DNA of 64,000 nucleotides from Bradyrhizobium nanningense (GCF_004114535.1 NZ_LBJC01000030.1:62001-126000); one strand, 5' to 3'. Numbered from the stretch's first letter, positions 49,433 to 58,535 are shown. A program made the numbers and translations. The notes: generated from the letters alone by a model not told the origin.

Positions 49433-51180
49433 GGCCATCCTTCGGGGCGAAGCCGACGAAGGACGGCGTGTCGTTCCGCCTGTGGGCGCCTGCCGCGCGC
49501 CGTGTCGACCTCTTGCTCGACCGAAGACACGCGATGCAGCGCCGGCAGGATGGCTGGTATGTGGCCGACATTGCCGGCCTCTCCGCCGGCAGCCCCTACA
49601 AGTTCAGGATCGACGACGAGATCGACGTGCCGGATCCGGCTTCGGCTTTCCAGCCCGAGGATGTGTTCGGCCCGAGCGAGGTGATCGATCACGACGCCTT
49701 TTCATGGCGGGCGCGCGATTGGCGCGGCCGCCCCTGGGAAGAGACGGTGCTGATCGAGACCCATGTCGGCACCTTCACGCCGAAGGGCACTTACCGCGCC
49801 ATGATCGACAAGCTCGATCATCTCGCCGCAACCGGCATCACCGCGCTGGAGCTGATGCCGCTGGCCGATTTCGCTGGACGCCGCGGCTGGGGCTATGACG
49901 GCGTGCTGTGGTATGCGCCCGATAGCGCCTATGGCCGCCCGGAAGATCTGAAGACCCTGATCGACGAGGCGCATCTGCGCGGGCTGATGGTCTTCCTCGA
50001 CGTCGTCTACAATCATTTCGGCCCCGAGGGGAATTACCTCGGCCGTTATGCGCCGGCCTTCTTCACCGATGCGCACACGCCCTGGGGTAGCGCGATCGAT
50101 TATCGCGTGCCGCAGGTGCGCGCGTTCGCGGTCGAGAATGCGCTGTCCTGGCTCAGCGACTATCGTTTCGACGGATTGCGGCTGGATGCCGCCAATCACA
50201 TCATGGCGGTGCCCGGCGAGCAGTCGATGCTGCAGGATCTCAGCGTCGCCGCCGGCGAGCTCGCCAAGGCGACAGGACGCCACGTCCATCTGGTGCTGGA
50301 GAACGGCGACAATCGCGCCAGCCTGCTCGACGCCGCGCAGGAGCCGCCGAACGGCAAATACCGCGGACAGTGGAACGACGATTATCACCACGTCTGGCAC
50401 GTGATGCTGACCGGCGAGCTCGCCGGATACTACGCGGATTATCAGACGCCGCGCCTCGATCTAGCGCGCGCGCTGGCATCCGGCTTCGTCTACCAGGGCG
50501 AGGTTTCGGAGTTCTGGGGCAAGAAACCGCGCGGCGAACCGAGCGGTCAGTTGCCGCCGGCGACCTTCGTCAATTTCCTGCAAAACCACGACCAGATCGG
50601 CAACCGTCCGCTCGGCGACCGGCTCGAAAGCCTGGCATCGCCGCAGCAGATCGAAGCTGCACTTGCGGTGACCCTGCTGGCGCCGATGGTGCCTATGCTG
50701 TTTCAGGGCGAGGAATGGGGCTCGACGGTGCCCTTCCCGTTCTTCTGCGATTTCCAAGGCGGGCTCGCCGACGCCGTCCGCAACGGACGCAAGCAGGAAT
50801 ATGCCTGGGCCTACGAGAAGTACGGCGATGAAGTGCCCGACCCGCTCGATCCCGCAACGCTGCAATCAGCGGTGCTCGATTGGACCGGCCGCACGCCGCT
50901 GCAGGACGCACGGCTCGCGCTGGTGCGCGAACTGCTCGCGCTCCGCCGCAAGGAGATCATGCCGCGGCTGAGGGGCGCGAGCTTCGGCGAGACCGAGGCA
51001 GCCGACAACGGCCTGCTCACCGCCCATTGGCGGTTGGGCGACGGCACGGCGCTGCGCCTGACCGCCAATCTCTCCGACCACGAGATCATGCCCAATGTCA
51101 GCGCGGGGACGCCAATCTGGGGTGGCGAGACCGGCGACCGGCTTCCGCCCTGGTCGGTGGTCTGGCGCCTCGGAGGTTAG
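49429..51180 (+). CDS. treZ: Malto-oligosyltrehalose trehalohydrolase
   Basis: 583 aa, GH13_10. It releases trehalose from maltooligosyltrehalose made by TreY. N-terminal CBM48-like domain, then VLIETHVGTFTPKGTYRAMI, catalytic Asp in DGLRLDAANHIM, Glu in HLVLENGDNRASLL and Asp in LQNHDQIGNRPLGDRL (a TreZ-specific signature). The frame is open far upstream inside glgX, but the ATG at 49429 overlapping the glgX stop matches the family N-terminus (GAKPTKDGVSFRLWAPAARR). One base separates its stop from treY. Confidence 0.95.
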   Translation: MRPSFGAKPTKDGVSFRLWAPAARRVDLLLDRRHAMQRRQDGWYVADIAGLSAGSPYKFRIDDEIDVPDPASAFQPEDVFGPSEVIDHDAFSWRARDWRGRPWEETVLIETHVGTFTPKGTYRAMIDKLDHLAATGITALELMPLADFAGRRGWGYDGVLWYAPDSAYGRPEDLKTLIDEAHLRGLMVFLDVVYNHFGPEGNYLGRYAPAFFTDAHTPWGSAIDYRVPQVRAFAVENALSWLSDYRFDGLRLDAANHIMAVPGEQSMLQDLSVAAGELAKATGRHVHLVLENGDNRASLLDAAQEPPNGKYRGQWNDDYHHVWHVMLTGELAGYYADYQTPRLDLARALASGFVYQGEVSEFWGKKPRGEPSGQLPPATFVNFLQNHDQIGNRPLGDRLESLASPQQIEAALAVTLLAPMVPMLFQGEEWGSTVPFPFFCDFQGGLADAVRNGRKQEYAWAYEKYGDEVPDPLDPATLQSAVLDWTGRTPLQDARLALVRELLALRRKEIMPRLRGASFGETEAADNGLLTAHWRLGDGTALRLTANLSDHEIMPNVSAGTPIWGGETGDRLPPWSVVWRLGG

Positions 51181-51181
51181 G

Positions 51182-53968
51182 ATGCCTCCCGACATTCCGC
51201 TCGCGACCTACCGGCTCCAGCTCACCGCGGATTTCGACTTCGACAAGGCCGCCGCCGTGGTGCCTTACCTCAAGGCGCTGGGGATCACGCATCTCTACGC
51301 TTCGCCGGTGATGAAGGCGCGCAAGGGCTCGACCCATGGCTACGACACCGTCGATCACAGCCAGTTCAATCCGGATCTCGGCGGCGAAGCCGGCTTCACA
51401 CGGCTGAGCGACTCGCTCGCGGCGCACGATCTCGGCCTCATCATCGATTTCGTGCCGAACCACGTCGGCGTGCATTTCGCCGACAATCCCTGGTGGCTCG
51501 ACGTGCTCGAATGGGGCCAGGCCTCACCGCACGCGATCTCCTTCGACATCGACTGGGACCTGCTGCCCTACCGCGCCCGCGGCGGCGTGCTGCTGCCGAT
51601 CCTCGGCAAGTCCTATGGCGAAGCACTGGAGAACGGAGAAATCGAGCTGCGCCACGATCCGGATCAGGGCAGCTTCTCCGCCTGGTATTTCGAGCATCGC
51701 TTGCCGATCGCGCCAGAGCGCTATGGCGAGATATTGCGCATGACCGTGAAGGAAGCCGATGCCGCCGAGACGGAGGCCGGCCAACGCCTGCTCTCGCTTG
51801 TGGCGCGCTACACCGGACTGCGCCGCCCCAGCCGCAAGGAAGCCCCCGCGTTCAAGACCGAGCTCAGGGAGATCGCAGGTGGCGCTGAGATCATCGCACG
51901 CGGTCTTGCCGCTTATCGCGCCGACAAGGATCGCCCCGCGCAGACGCTGGCGCTCCATCATCTCCTCGAGCGGCAGAATTACAAGCTCGGCCATTGGCGG
52001 CTCGCCTCCAGCGATATCAACTATCGCCGCTTCTTCGACGTCAACGGGCTTGCGGGTCTGCGCGTCGAGGACGCGAGCACCTTCGCGGCCACGCACCGAC
52101 TGGTGAAGCAGCTCATCGCCAACGGCAAGCTGCAGGGCATCCGGCTCGATCACATCGACGGCCTGCGCGATCCAGCGCAATATTGCCAGCGCCTGCGCCG
52201 CCTGGTGCGCGACGCGCAGGGCAACACCAAGCCGTTCTACACGGTGATCGAGAAGATCCTGTGCGAGCACGAACGCCTGCCGCACTTCGCCGGCGTTCAG
52301 GGCACCACCGGCTATGAATGGATGAACGTCGTCACCCAGGTGCTGGTCGACGCCAAGGGATTAGCGGCGCTGGACGAGACCTGGCGGCAGATCAGCAACC
52401 GGCCGCCGCGGCTTGCGCCTTACGTCAAGGACGCCAAGCGGCGCGTGCTGGAGACGCTGCTCACCAGCGAATTCACCGTGCTGACGCGCCTGCTCGCGCG
52501 CATCGCCAACGGGCATTACTCGACCCGGGATTTCTCCGCCGACAGCCTGCGGCAGGCGCTGGAGCTCTATGTGCTGCATTTCCCGGTGTACCGCACTTAT
52601 CTGACCAACAGCGGGCCGACGGCCCCCGACCGCAAGCTGATCGACGACACCATCGCGCGAGCCCGCGCGGAATGGTTCGCCGCGGACGACGGCATCTTCG
52701 ACTTCCTGCGCGACGCCCTGACCATGGATCTGCTCAAGCCCGGCCGCCCTCCGCACAGCGCCCCGCGCGTGCGCCGCTTTGCGCTGAAGGTGCAACAATT
52801 CACCGGGCCGATGATGGCGAAGTCGCTGGAGGACACCGCGTTCTATCAATTCCACCGACTGCTCGCGCTGAACGAGGTCGGCGGCGATCCCGCCAGCACC
52901 GGCCTCACCGTTCCCGCTTTCCACGAGACCATGCAGGCCCGGGCCAAGGAATGGCCGCAAGGAATGACGGCAACCGCCACGCATGACACCAAGCGCGGCG
53001 AGGATGCCCGCGCGCGGATCGCGGCGCTCAGCGAGATTCCCGGCGAATGGACCAGCGCGGTTTCTCGCTGGAAGGTATTGAACGCGCCGCACCTCACGCT
53101 CCAGGGCAATTTCCGCGCGCCATCGGCGACATTCGAATACATGCTGTATCAGGCGCTGCTCGGCGCCTGGCCGCTGGTGGAGACGATCGATGCCGGCTTC
53201 GTCGAGCGCATCCAGGCCTACGCGTTGAAGGCGGCGCGCGAAGGCAAGGAAGAGACCAGCTGGCTCAACCCGCATGAAGCCTATGAGAACGGCGTCAAGA
53301 GCTTCATCGACAAGATCCTCGATCCCGTACAGTCCGGCGAATTCCTGGAGGCGCTGCAAACGCTGGCCCGCCGCGTCGCACTGCTCGGCATGTTGAGTTC
53401 GCTGAGCCAGCTCACCCTCAAGGCGACGCTGCCCGGCGTGCCCGACTTCTACCAGGGCACCGAGTTCTGGGACCTGTCGCTGGTCGACCCCGATAACCGC
53501 CGCCCGGTGGATTTCGGCGGCCGGCATACGGCGCTGAAATCGCTGGCCGATCCGGACTGGAACGGCTTGATCAAGAGCTGGCCGGACGGCCTGATCAAGC
53601 TGGCCTGGACACGGCGTCTTCTCAAGCTGCGCAACGAGCTCGCCGACGTCTTCGCTCAAGGCGACTACCAGCCGCTGGCGGTGCACGGCACACATGCCGA
53701 CCATGTCATTGCCTTCGCCCGTCGCCACGGCCGTGCTGCGGCGATCGTCGTGGCCGGGCGTCACTTCGCGCCGTTCACGCAAGCTGGCCGGGAATGGCCC
53801 GCGCCGGAGGGCTTTGACGCCACCATCGACCTGACCGGCTACACCACGCCCGGCCTTGCCGGTGGCGTTTTGCCGCTCGCGCAGGCCTTCCGTGATTGTC
53901 CCGCGTTCGTCATCGAAGCCCGCACGGCAAGCGCCATCAGGCCCGCGCGGCCGCGCGTACGCGCCTGA
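51182..53968 (+). CDS. treY: Maltooligosyl trehalose synthase
   Basis: 928 aa, GH13_26. Converts the reducing end of a maltodextrin to a trehalose unit. PLATYRLQLTADFDFDKAA is the standard start, then IIDFVPNHVGVHFADNPWW, catalytic Asp in GIRLDHIDGLRDP, Glu in YTVIEKILCEHERLP and Asp in TATHDTKRGEDARARI. ATG at 51182 lies 1 base after treZ stop. Last gene of the six-gene plus-strand glucan operon; two bases separate its stop from the convergent PHA-type gene. Confidence 0.95.
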   Translation: MPPDIPLATYRLQLTADFDFDKAAAVVPYLKALGITHLYASPVMKARKGSTHGYDTVDHSQFNPDLGGEAGFTRLSDSLAAHDLGLIIDFVPNHVGVHFADNPWWLDVLEWGQASPHAISFDIDWDLLPYRARGGVLLPILGKSYGEALENGEIELRHDPDQGSFSAWYFEHRLPIAPERYGEILRMTVKEADAAETEAGQRLLSLVARYTGLRRPSRKEAPAFKTELREIAGGAEIIARGLAAYRADKDRPAQTLALHHLLERQNYKLGHWRLASSDINYRRFFDVNGLAGLRVEDASTFAATHRLVKQLIANGKLQGIRLDHIDGLRDPAQYCQRLRRLVRDAQGNTKPFYTVIEKILCEHERLPHFAGVQGTTGYEWMNVVTQVLVDAKGLAALDETWRQISNRPPRLAPYVKDAKRRVLETLLTSEFTVLTRLLARIANGHYSTRDFSADSLRQALELYVLHFPVYRTYLTNSGPTAPDRKLIDDTIARARAEWFAADDGIFDFLRDALTMDLLKPGRPPHSAPRVRRFALKVQQFTGPMMAKSLEDTAFYQFHRLLALNEVGGDPASTGLTVPAFHETMQARAKEWPQGMTATATHDTKRGEDARARIAALSEIPGEWTSAVSRWKVLNAPHLTLQGNFRAPSATFEYMLYQALLGAWPLVETIDAGFVERIQAYALKAAREGKEETSWLNPHEAYENGVKSFIDKILDPVQSGEFLEALQTLARRVALLGMLSSLSQLTLKATLPGVPDFYQGTEFWDLSLVDPDNRRPVDFGGRHTALKSLADPDWNGLIKSWPDGLIKLAWTRRLLKLRNELADVFAQGDYQPLAVHGTHADHVIAFARRHGRAAAIVVAGRHFAPFTQAGREWPAPEGFDATIDLTGYTTPGLAGGVLPLAQAFRDCPAFVIEARTASAIRPARPRVRA

Positions 53969-53970
53969 GA

Positions 53971-54288
53971 TTACTTTCCGTGGTCCTTGGTCAGCAGCAG
54001 CTGCCCGCGCTTCTTGATCGTGGCCTGCGCCATCTCGGCGAAGCGCTGCAACAGCCAGGGCAGCACCACCTCGACCCGAACTTGATCGTCGCCGACATCG
54101 ACCTGGCCCGTCGCGACCTGCCCGAGCGCGCGAATGCGAAAGGCCATGTTGTCGCCGGTCCAGCGCTCCTCCTCGACCTGCATCACGGGAATGCTGGCCG
54201 CCGCGCAGCCCAGTCCGGTCTTGAGCCGGCGCACCGCCTCCTCGCGGCCGAGACGATGCGGAATGGAAACGACAAGCGGTGCTGACAT
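53971..54288 (-). CDS. Polyhydroxyalkanoic acid system family protein, 105 aa
   Basis: MSAPLVVSIPHRLGREEAVR, then LGCAAASIPVMQVEEERWT and MAFRIRALGQVATGQVDVGDD, ending in a strand-helix segment (RVEVVLPWLLQRFAEMAQAT, then IKKRGQLLLTKDHGK). This matches PF09650-type proteins annotated as polyhydroxyalkanoic acid system or granule region proteins; a role in granule surface is assumed from name only, and no phaC or phasin is nearby. I chose the ATG at 54288; the frame is open to 54351 without a signal. Confidence 0.78.
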   Translation of the reverse strand: MSAPLVVSIPHRLGREEAVRRLKTGLGCAAASIPVMQVEEERWTGDNMAFRIRALGQVATGQVDVGDDQVRVEVVLPWLLQRFAEMAQATIKKRGQLLLTKDHGK

Positions 54289-54383
54289 GGCCCCTGCCCT
54301 ATATGACTGATCCTCACATAGTGATGCCGGCTGCGCGCATAAAGGTTCCATGCATGTTGATCCGCCAGCCGTGTTTCAATGCG

Positions 54384-54408
54384 GGAACTTTACAATCTGC
54401 GGCAAGTT
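54384..54408 (+). promoter_or_regulatory. Possible EcfG-type promoter of the DUF3309 gene
   Basis: GGAAC (54384-54388), 16 bases, AGTT (54405-54408), one mismatch from GGAAC-N16/17-CGTT. It is 62 bases upstream of the small membrane peptide gene. Chance occurrence of such a pattern is not negligible, so this is a suggestion. Confidence 0.4.
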
Positions 54409-54470
54409 GCCCCCCGCACAACGGGACAGGTTGCAACGACCCTTTCAACGAAGGGCTGGAGGAGATTCGC

Positions 54471-54635
54471 ATGTCAATCGGTACGATCATTCTGATCATT
54501 CTCGTCATCGCCCTGCTTGGCGGCTTCAGCGGCATCGGCGGCGGCCCGTTCTACGGCACCGGCTATTATGGCGGCGGCGGCCTCGGACTCATCATCGTCA
54601 TCCTGCTGATCCTGCTTCTGCTCGGGCGAATTTAG
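54471..54635 (+). CDS. DUF3309 family small membrane protein, 54 aa
   Basis: MSIGTIILIILVIALLGGFS followed by a glycine-tyrosine-rich loop (GGGPFYGTGYYGGGGLG) and a second membrane segment (LIIVILLILLLLGRI). This is exactly the DUF3309 layout: two transmembrane helices linked by a Gly-rich stretch. The function is unknown; these are often stress-induced. GGAGGAG precedes the ATG at 54471 by about 6 bases, a strong ribosome binding site. It stands alone between the PHA-type gene (divergent) and a repeat. Confidence 0.88.
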   Translation: MSIGTIILIILVIALLGGFSGIGGGPFYGTGYYGGGGLGLIIVILLILLLLGRI

Positions 54636-54646
54636 GACGAGGGCTT

Positions 54647-54758
54647 GTAGGGTGGTTAGCCGCAAGGCGTAACCCACCTCTTTGCTCCACTTAGGCGAAC
54701 GAGGTGGGTTACGCTCAGCTACGGCGTTTCGCGTCGTCGCTGAGCTAACCCACTCTAC
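54647..54758. repeat. Palindromic repeat family F, supplying the ligD stop codon
   Basis: Outer arms GTAGGGTGGTTAGC and GCTGAGCTAACCCACTCTAC enclose an exact 12-base inner pair GTAACCCACCTC / GAGGTGGGTTAC. The right end (CTAC) contains the reverse complement of the ligD TAG stop (54755-54757), so insertion of this element set the end of the protein or landed exactly at it. Confidence 0.8.
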
Positions 54759-57436
54759 TTCTTCCCCGCCAGTTTCTTCATCGCCGCCTTGATCGACGCG
54801 GCGGCATCATCATAACCCTCCCACGCTTTCGATCTCGCGAGCAAGCCCGGCACGGTCCGCAGCGTATAGCGCTTCGGGTCGAGATCGCTCTTCACCTGCG
54901 CCCAGGTCAGCGGCATCGAGACCGTGGCACCTGCGCGCGCCCGCGGCGACAGCGGCGCCACCGCCGTCGACATCCGGTCGTTGCGGAGATAGTCGAGGAA
55001 GATCTTTCCCTCGCGCAGCTTCTTCGACATGTTGAGCAGATAGCGCTCGGGATCGTCGTCGGCCATCCACTGGCAGACGCCCTGCGCAAAGGCCTTGGCC
55101 TCCTTCCAGCTCACCTTGTCGCGCGCGCCGTGAAGCAGCGGCACCACCACATGCAGGCCCTTGCCGCCGGTGGTCTTGCAGAAGCTCTCCATGCCGATGT
55201 CGGCCAGCCGCTGCCGCATCTCCTTGGCCGCCTCGACCACGTCGGCAAACGCGACATCCGGCGCCGGGTCGAGATCGAACACCAGCCGGCCCGGCGTATC
55301 ATAGGCAAAGGGCGCGCAATTCCAGGGATGCAGCTCGACGCCGCCGATCTGCGCCACGGCCGCGAGCCCTTCGATCCGATCGATCTGCAGATACGGCTTG
55401 CGGTCGCCGGAGACCCGCGCCAGCTCCAGAAGGTTCGACGTCCCCTGCATGGCATGACGCTGGAAGAAGCATTCGCCCTTGATGCCCTCGGGAGCGCGGA
55501 TCAGCGAGCATGGCCGCCCCTTGAGATGCACGATCATCCACTCGCCGACGGCTTCGAGATAGCGCGCGAGATCGAGCTTGGTGACCGGAGCGCCATCGCC
55601 GTCGTCCGGCCATAGCTCCTTGTCCGGCTTGGAGATGACGACACCCATCACCTCCGCGGTGCCGGCGTCCTTGGACCGCTTGGCTGTCTTGGCAGCTCGC
55701 TTCCCGGCTATAGGTTTGGCAAGCTCGGTATCGACAGGCGTCTCCGCCTCCACCTCCTCGGCCGGCTTGTCCTGCCGCAGCCCCTTGAACGCGGCCTGGC
55801 GGATATTGCCGTCGGCGGTGAACCCGGCGAACTCGATCTCGGCGACGAGCTCCGGCTTCAGCCAGTGCACCTCGCGCGTCTTCTTCGGAGCATTCTTGCC
55901 GCCGAAGGGGCTTTCCTTGGCCGCCATCGCTTTCAACGACGGCATGATGCGCTTGACCTTGTCGGCGCCGAAGCCGGTGCCGACCATGCCGACGAAGGCG
56001 AGATGATCGCCGCGCTGCACGCCGGCCATCAGCGAGCGGAATTTGCCGTTGGTGGTCTTGTAGCCGCCGATCACCACTTCGTGGCCGGCGCGACATTTCG
56101 ACTTGACCCAGCTCTCGGTGCGCCCCGAACGATACGGCGCATCCAGCTTCTTCGACACGACGCCTTCGAGCTCGAGCTTGCAGGCCGATTGCAGCACGGC
56201 ATCGCCGCCGCTCTCGAAATGCTCGACATAGCGGATCTGGGTCGACTTCCGCTTGCGGGCTTCCAGCAGCTGCTTCAGCTGCGCCTTGCGCTCGCCGAGC
56301 GGCAGCCGCCGGTAATCCCGGCCCTCCGCGAATAGCAGGTCGAAGGCAAAGAAGATCAGCTCTTCGGTCTTGCCATCGGATAGCGCAGCCTGAAGCGAGG
56401 AGAAATTCGGTGCACCATTGTGGTCGAGCGCAACGATCTCGCCGTCGATCATCACGTCCGGCAGCGCGGCCGCCTCCTTGGCGATGGCGCCGAACTTGCC
56501 GGTCCAGTCGAGACCCTTGCGCGTCTTCAGCACCACCTCGCCGTCCTCGACCCGGAGCTGCACGCGGTAGCCATCGAACTTGATCTCGTGGCACCAGCCC
56601 TCTCCAGCCGGCGGCCGCTCGACCAGCGTGCAGAGTTGCGGCGCCACGAAGTCCGGCATCTCCGCGACCTTCTTCGCGCTGGTGGCTGTCGTGGCTTTCT
56701 TCTTCGCCGCCTTGGTCTTGGGGATCTTGTCGGCCTTCAACGCCGTGCGCGGTGCCGGCTTGACCGTACGACCCTTCGCTTCCTCGGCACGGTTGGATTG
56801 CCAGACGGCGTCAGCTTTGGCCTTGGCGCCCTTCGCCAGCATGAACGGCTTTGGCGCGCGGCCCTTGCCTTCGGCGATCTGCTCCATCGCACGGCCGGAG
56901 GCGACCGACTTGTCCTCGTCGAGAATGTCGTTGTCCTTGCCCTCGCGGACATATTCGTCGCGATGCTTGATCAGCAGCCAGTTGGTGCGCTTTTCGCCAC
57001 CGCGGTTGCGCATCCGCACCAGCACCCAGCTGCCGTGCAGCTTGTCGCCGTGCAGGGTGAACTTCAGATCGCCCTTCCTAAAGCCGGCTTCCGGATCGTC
57101 CGATTCCCAGGTGCCGCGGTCCCACAGCATCACGGTGCCGCCGCCATACTGTCCTTCCGGAATCGTGCCTTCGAAATCGCCGTAATCGAGCGGATGATCC
57201 TCCACCTCGACCGCCAGGCGCTTGTCATGGGGATCGAGCGAGGGCCCCTTCGTTACGGCCCAGGACTTGAACACGCCGTCGAATTCCAGCCGGAGGTCGT
57301 AGTGCAACCGTGACGCATCGTGTTTCTGGATCACGAAGCGCCGCTGCTTCGATGGCGCTACCGCGGTCTTGCCCGATGGCTCGGGTGTCTTCTCGAAGTC
57401 ACGCTTCTGTCGGTAAGTGGAGAGTTTTTGCAGCAC
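54755..57436 (-). CDS. ligD: ATP-dependent DNA ligase D (end joining)
   Basis: 893 aa, three domains in the order phosphoesterase, ligase, polymerase. The phosphoesterase (about 30-190) has KHDASRLHYDLRLEFDG. The ligase (about 265-570) has the adenylation site HEIKFDGYRVQL with Lys286. The polymerase/primase (about 610-893) has LVFDLDPAPDV with the metal-binding Asp pair. Works with Ku to repair double-strand breaks without a template. A lysine/alanine-rich linker (about 200-260) separates the first two domains. It starts at a GTG (57436). Divergent from ku across 118 bases that contain a symmetric stress promoter. Confidence 0.95.
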   Translation of the reverse strand: MLQKLSTYRQKRDFEKTPEPSGKTAVAPSKQRRFVIQKHDASRLHYDLRLEFDGVFKSWAVTKGPSLDPHDKRLAVEVEDHPLDYGDFEGTIPEGQYGGGTVMLWDRGTWESDDPEAGFRKGDLKFTLHGDKLHGSWVLVRMRNRGGEKRTNWLLIKHRDEYVREGKDNDILDEDKSVASGRAMEQIAEGKGRAPKPFMLAKGAKAKADAVWQSNRAEEAKGRTVKPAPRTALKADKIPKTKAAKKKATTATSAKKVAEMPDFVAPQLCTLVERPPAGEGWCHEIKFDGYRVQLRVEDGEVVLKTRKGLDWTGKFGAIAKEAAALPDVMIDGEIVALDHNGAPNFSSLQAALSDGKTEELIFFAFDLLFAEGRDYRRLPLGERKAQLKQLLEARKRKSTQIRYVEHFESGGDAVLQSACKLELEGVVSKKLDAPYRSGRTESWVKSKCRAGHEVVIGGYKTTNGKFRSLMAGVQRGDHLAFVGMVGTGFGADKVKRIMPSLKAMAAKESPFGGKNAPKKTREVHWLKPELVAEIEFAGFTADGNIRQAAFKGLRQDKPAEEVEAETPVDTELAKPIAGKRAAKTAKRSKDAGTAEVMGVVISKPDKELWPDDGDGAPVTKLDLARYLEAVGEWMIVHLKGRPCSLIRAPEGIKGECFFQRHAMQGTSNLLELARVSGDRKPYLQIDRIEGLAAVAQIGGVELHPWNCAPFAYDTPGRLVFDLDPAPDVAFADVVEAAKEMRQRLADIGMESFCKTTGGKGLHVVVPLLHGARDKVSWKEAKAFAQGVCQWMADDDPERYLLNMSKKLREGKIFLDYLRNDRMSTAVAPLSPRARAGATVSMPLTWAQVKSDLDPKRYTLRTVPGLLARSKAWEGYDDAAASIKAAMKKLAGKK

Positions 57437-57492
57437 GACCGGTCCCGCTTCTCTTTCGGGGATTCAAGCCTAACACGGCCAAAGTCCCATCC

Positions 57493-57525
57493 GGAACCAA
57501 AACCCTGTGGCAGGGTTGGGGTTCC
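57493..57525. promoter_or_regulatory. Symmetric two-way EcfG-like promoter between ligD and ku
   Basis: GGAAC-N16-GGTT can be read on both strands of one palindrome: on plus GGAAC 57493-57497 and GGTT 57514-57517 (ku ATG 37 bases later); on minus GGAAC 57525-57521 and GGTT 57504-57501 (ligD start 64 bases later). The -10 differs from the CGTT consensus by one base in each direction. Confidence 0.62.
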
Positions 57526-57554
57526 AAAATACCTTGAAAACGCTGGAGAATGGA

Positions 57555-58439
57555 ATGGCCCCGCGCGCCTATTGGAAGGGAACGTTGAAGCTGTCGCTGG
57601 TCAGTTGCCCGGTCGTGCTTTATCCGGCGACCACGGCGGCCGAGAAGACGCGGTTTCACCTGATCAACCGCGAGACCGGCAACCGGCTCAAGCAGCAGAT
57701 GATCGATTCCGAGACCGGCGCCGTCGTCGAGAGTGACCAGAAGGGCCGCGGCTACGAACTACGCAAGGGCAAATATGTCGAGATCGAGCCGGAGGAGCTC
57801 GAGGCGGTCCAGATCGAGAGCAACCACACCATCGACATCGAGAGCTTCGTGCCGAGCGAGGAGATCGACCAGCGCTACCTCAACCATCCCTATTACATCG
57901 CGCCCGACGGCAAGGCCGCGGTCGACGCCTTCGCGGTGATCCGCGACGCCATGAAGGACCAGGACCGCGTCGCGCTCGCCAAGATCGTGCTCACCAACCG
58001 CGAGCATATCATCGCGATCGAACCGCTCGGCAAGGGCCTGCTCGGCACCACGCTACGCTTTCCTTACGAGCTGCGCGAGGAGGACCAGTTCTTCGACGAC
58101 ATCAAGAGCCCGAAGATCACCAAGGACATGGTCGAGCTCGCCGGCCACATCCTGCGGACAAAGGCGGCGCATTTCGATCCCGGCAAGTTCAAGGACGACT
58201 ATGAAACGGCGCTGAAGGCGCTGGTGAAGCGCAAGGCCAGCGGCAAGACAATCGAGCTGCCGGAGCCCGAGGAGCGGCCGAGCAATGTCGTCAGCCTGAT
58301 GGACGCGTTGAAGCAGAGCCTGAAAGGGCGTGGCGGGAAGAAGGCGGCAGCGAAGTCGCACGCGCGGCGTGCGACCGGGCGGCAGCGCGTGGCGAGGAAA
58401 ACGCACCGGTCGACGGCGCGGCACAGGAAGGCGGGGTAG
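57555..58439 (+). CDS. ku: Ku protein (bacterial non-homologous end joining)
   Basis: 294-aa homodimeric ring protein that binds DNA ends and recruits LigD. MAPRAYWKGTLKLSLVSCPV is the conserved start, then KTRFHLINRETGNRLKQQMI, YELRKGKYVEIEPEELEAVQ, DQRYLNHPYYIAPDGKAAVD and FPYELREEDQFFDDI. The C-terminus is basic (GRGGKKAAAKSHARRATGRQ), as in other bacterial Ku proteins that bind DNA through a lysine-rich tail. I chose the ATG at 57555; the frame is open to 57507 but that lies inside the promoter. Confidence 0.95.
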   Translation: MAPRAYWKGTLKLSLVSCPVVLYPATTAAEKTRFHLINRETGNRLKQQMIDSETGAVVESDQKGRGYELRKGKYVEIEPEELEAVQIESNHTIDIESFVPSEEIDQRYLNHPYYIAPDGKAAVDAFAVIRDAMKDQDRVALAKIVLTNREHIIAIEPLGKGLLGTTLRFPYELREEDQFFDDIKSPKITKDMVELAGHILRTKAAHFDPGKFKDDYETALKALVKRKASGKTIELPEPEERPSNVVSLMDALKQSLKGRGGKKAAAKSHARRATGRQRVARKTHRSTARHRKAG

Positions 58440-58442
58440 CAA

Positions 58443-58535
58443 CCCCACCGTCATTCCGGGCGCCTCGAAGAGGCGAACCCCGGAATCTCGAGGTTCCGGG
58501 TTCGATGCTTCGCATCGCCCCGGAATGACAGTGGG
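58443..58535. repeat. Palindromic repeat family G between convergent ku and kdpE
   Basis: CCCCACCGTCATTCCGGG (58443-58460) pairs with CCCGGAATGACAGTGGGG (58518-58535), 17 of 18 positions. It begins 4 bases after the ku stop and ends 3 bases before the kdpE stop, so it probably serves as a terminator for both. Confidence 0.75.
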
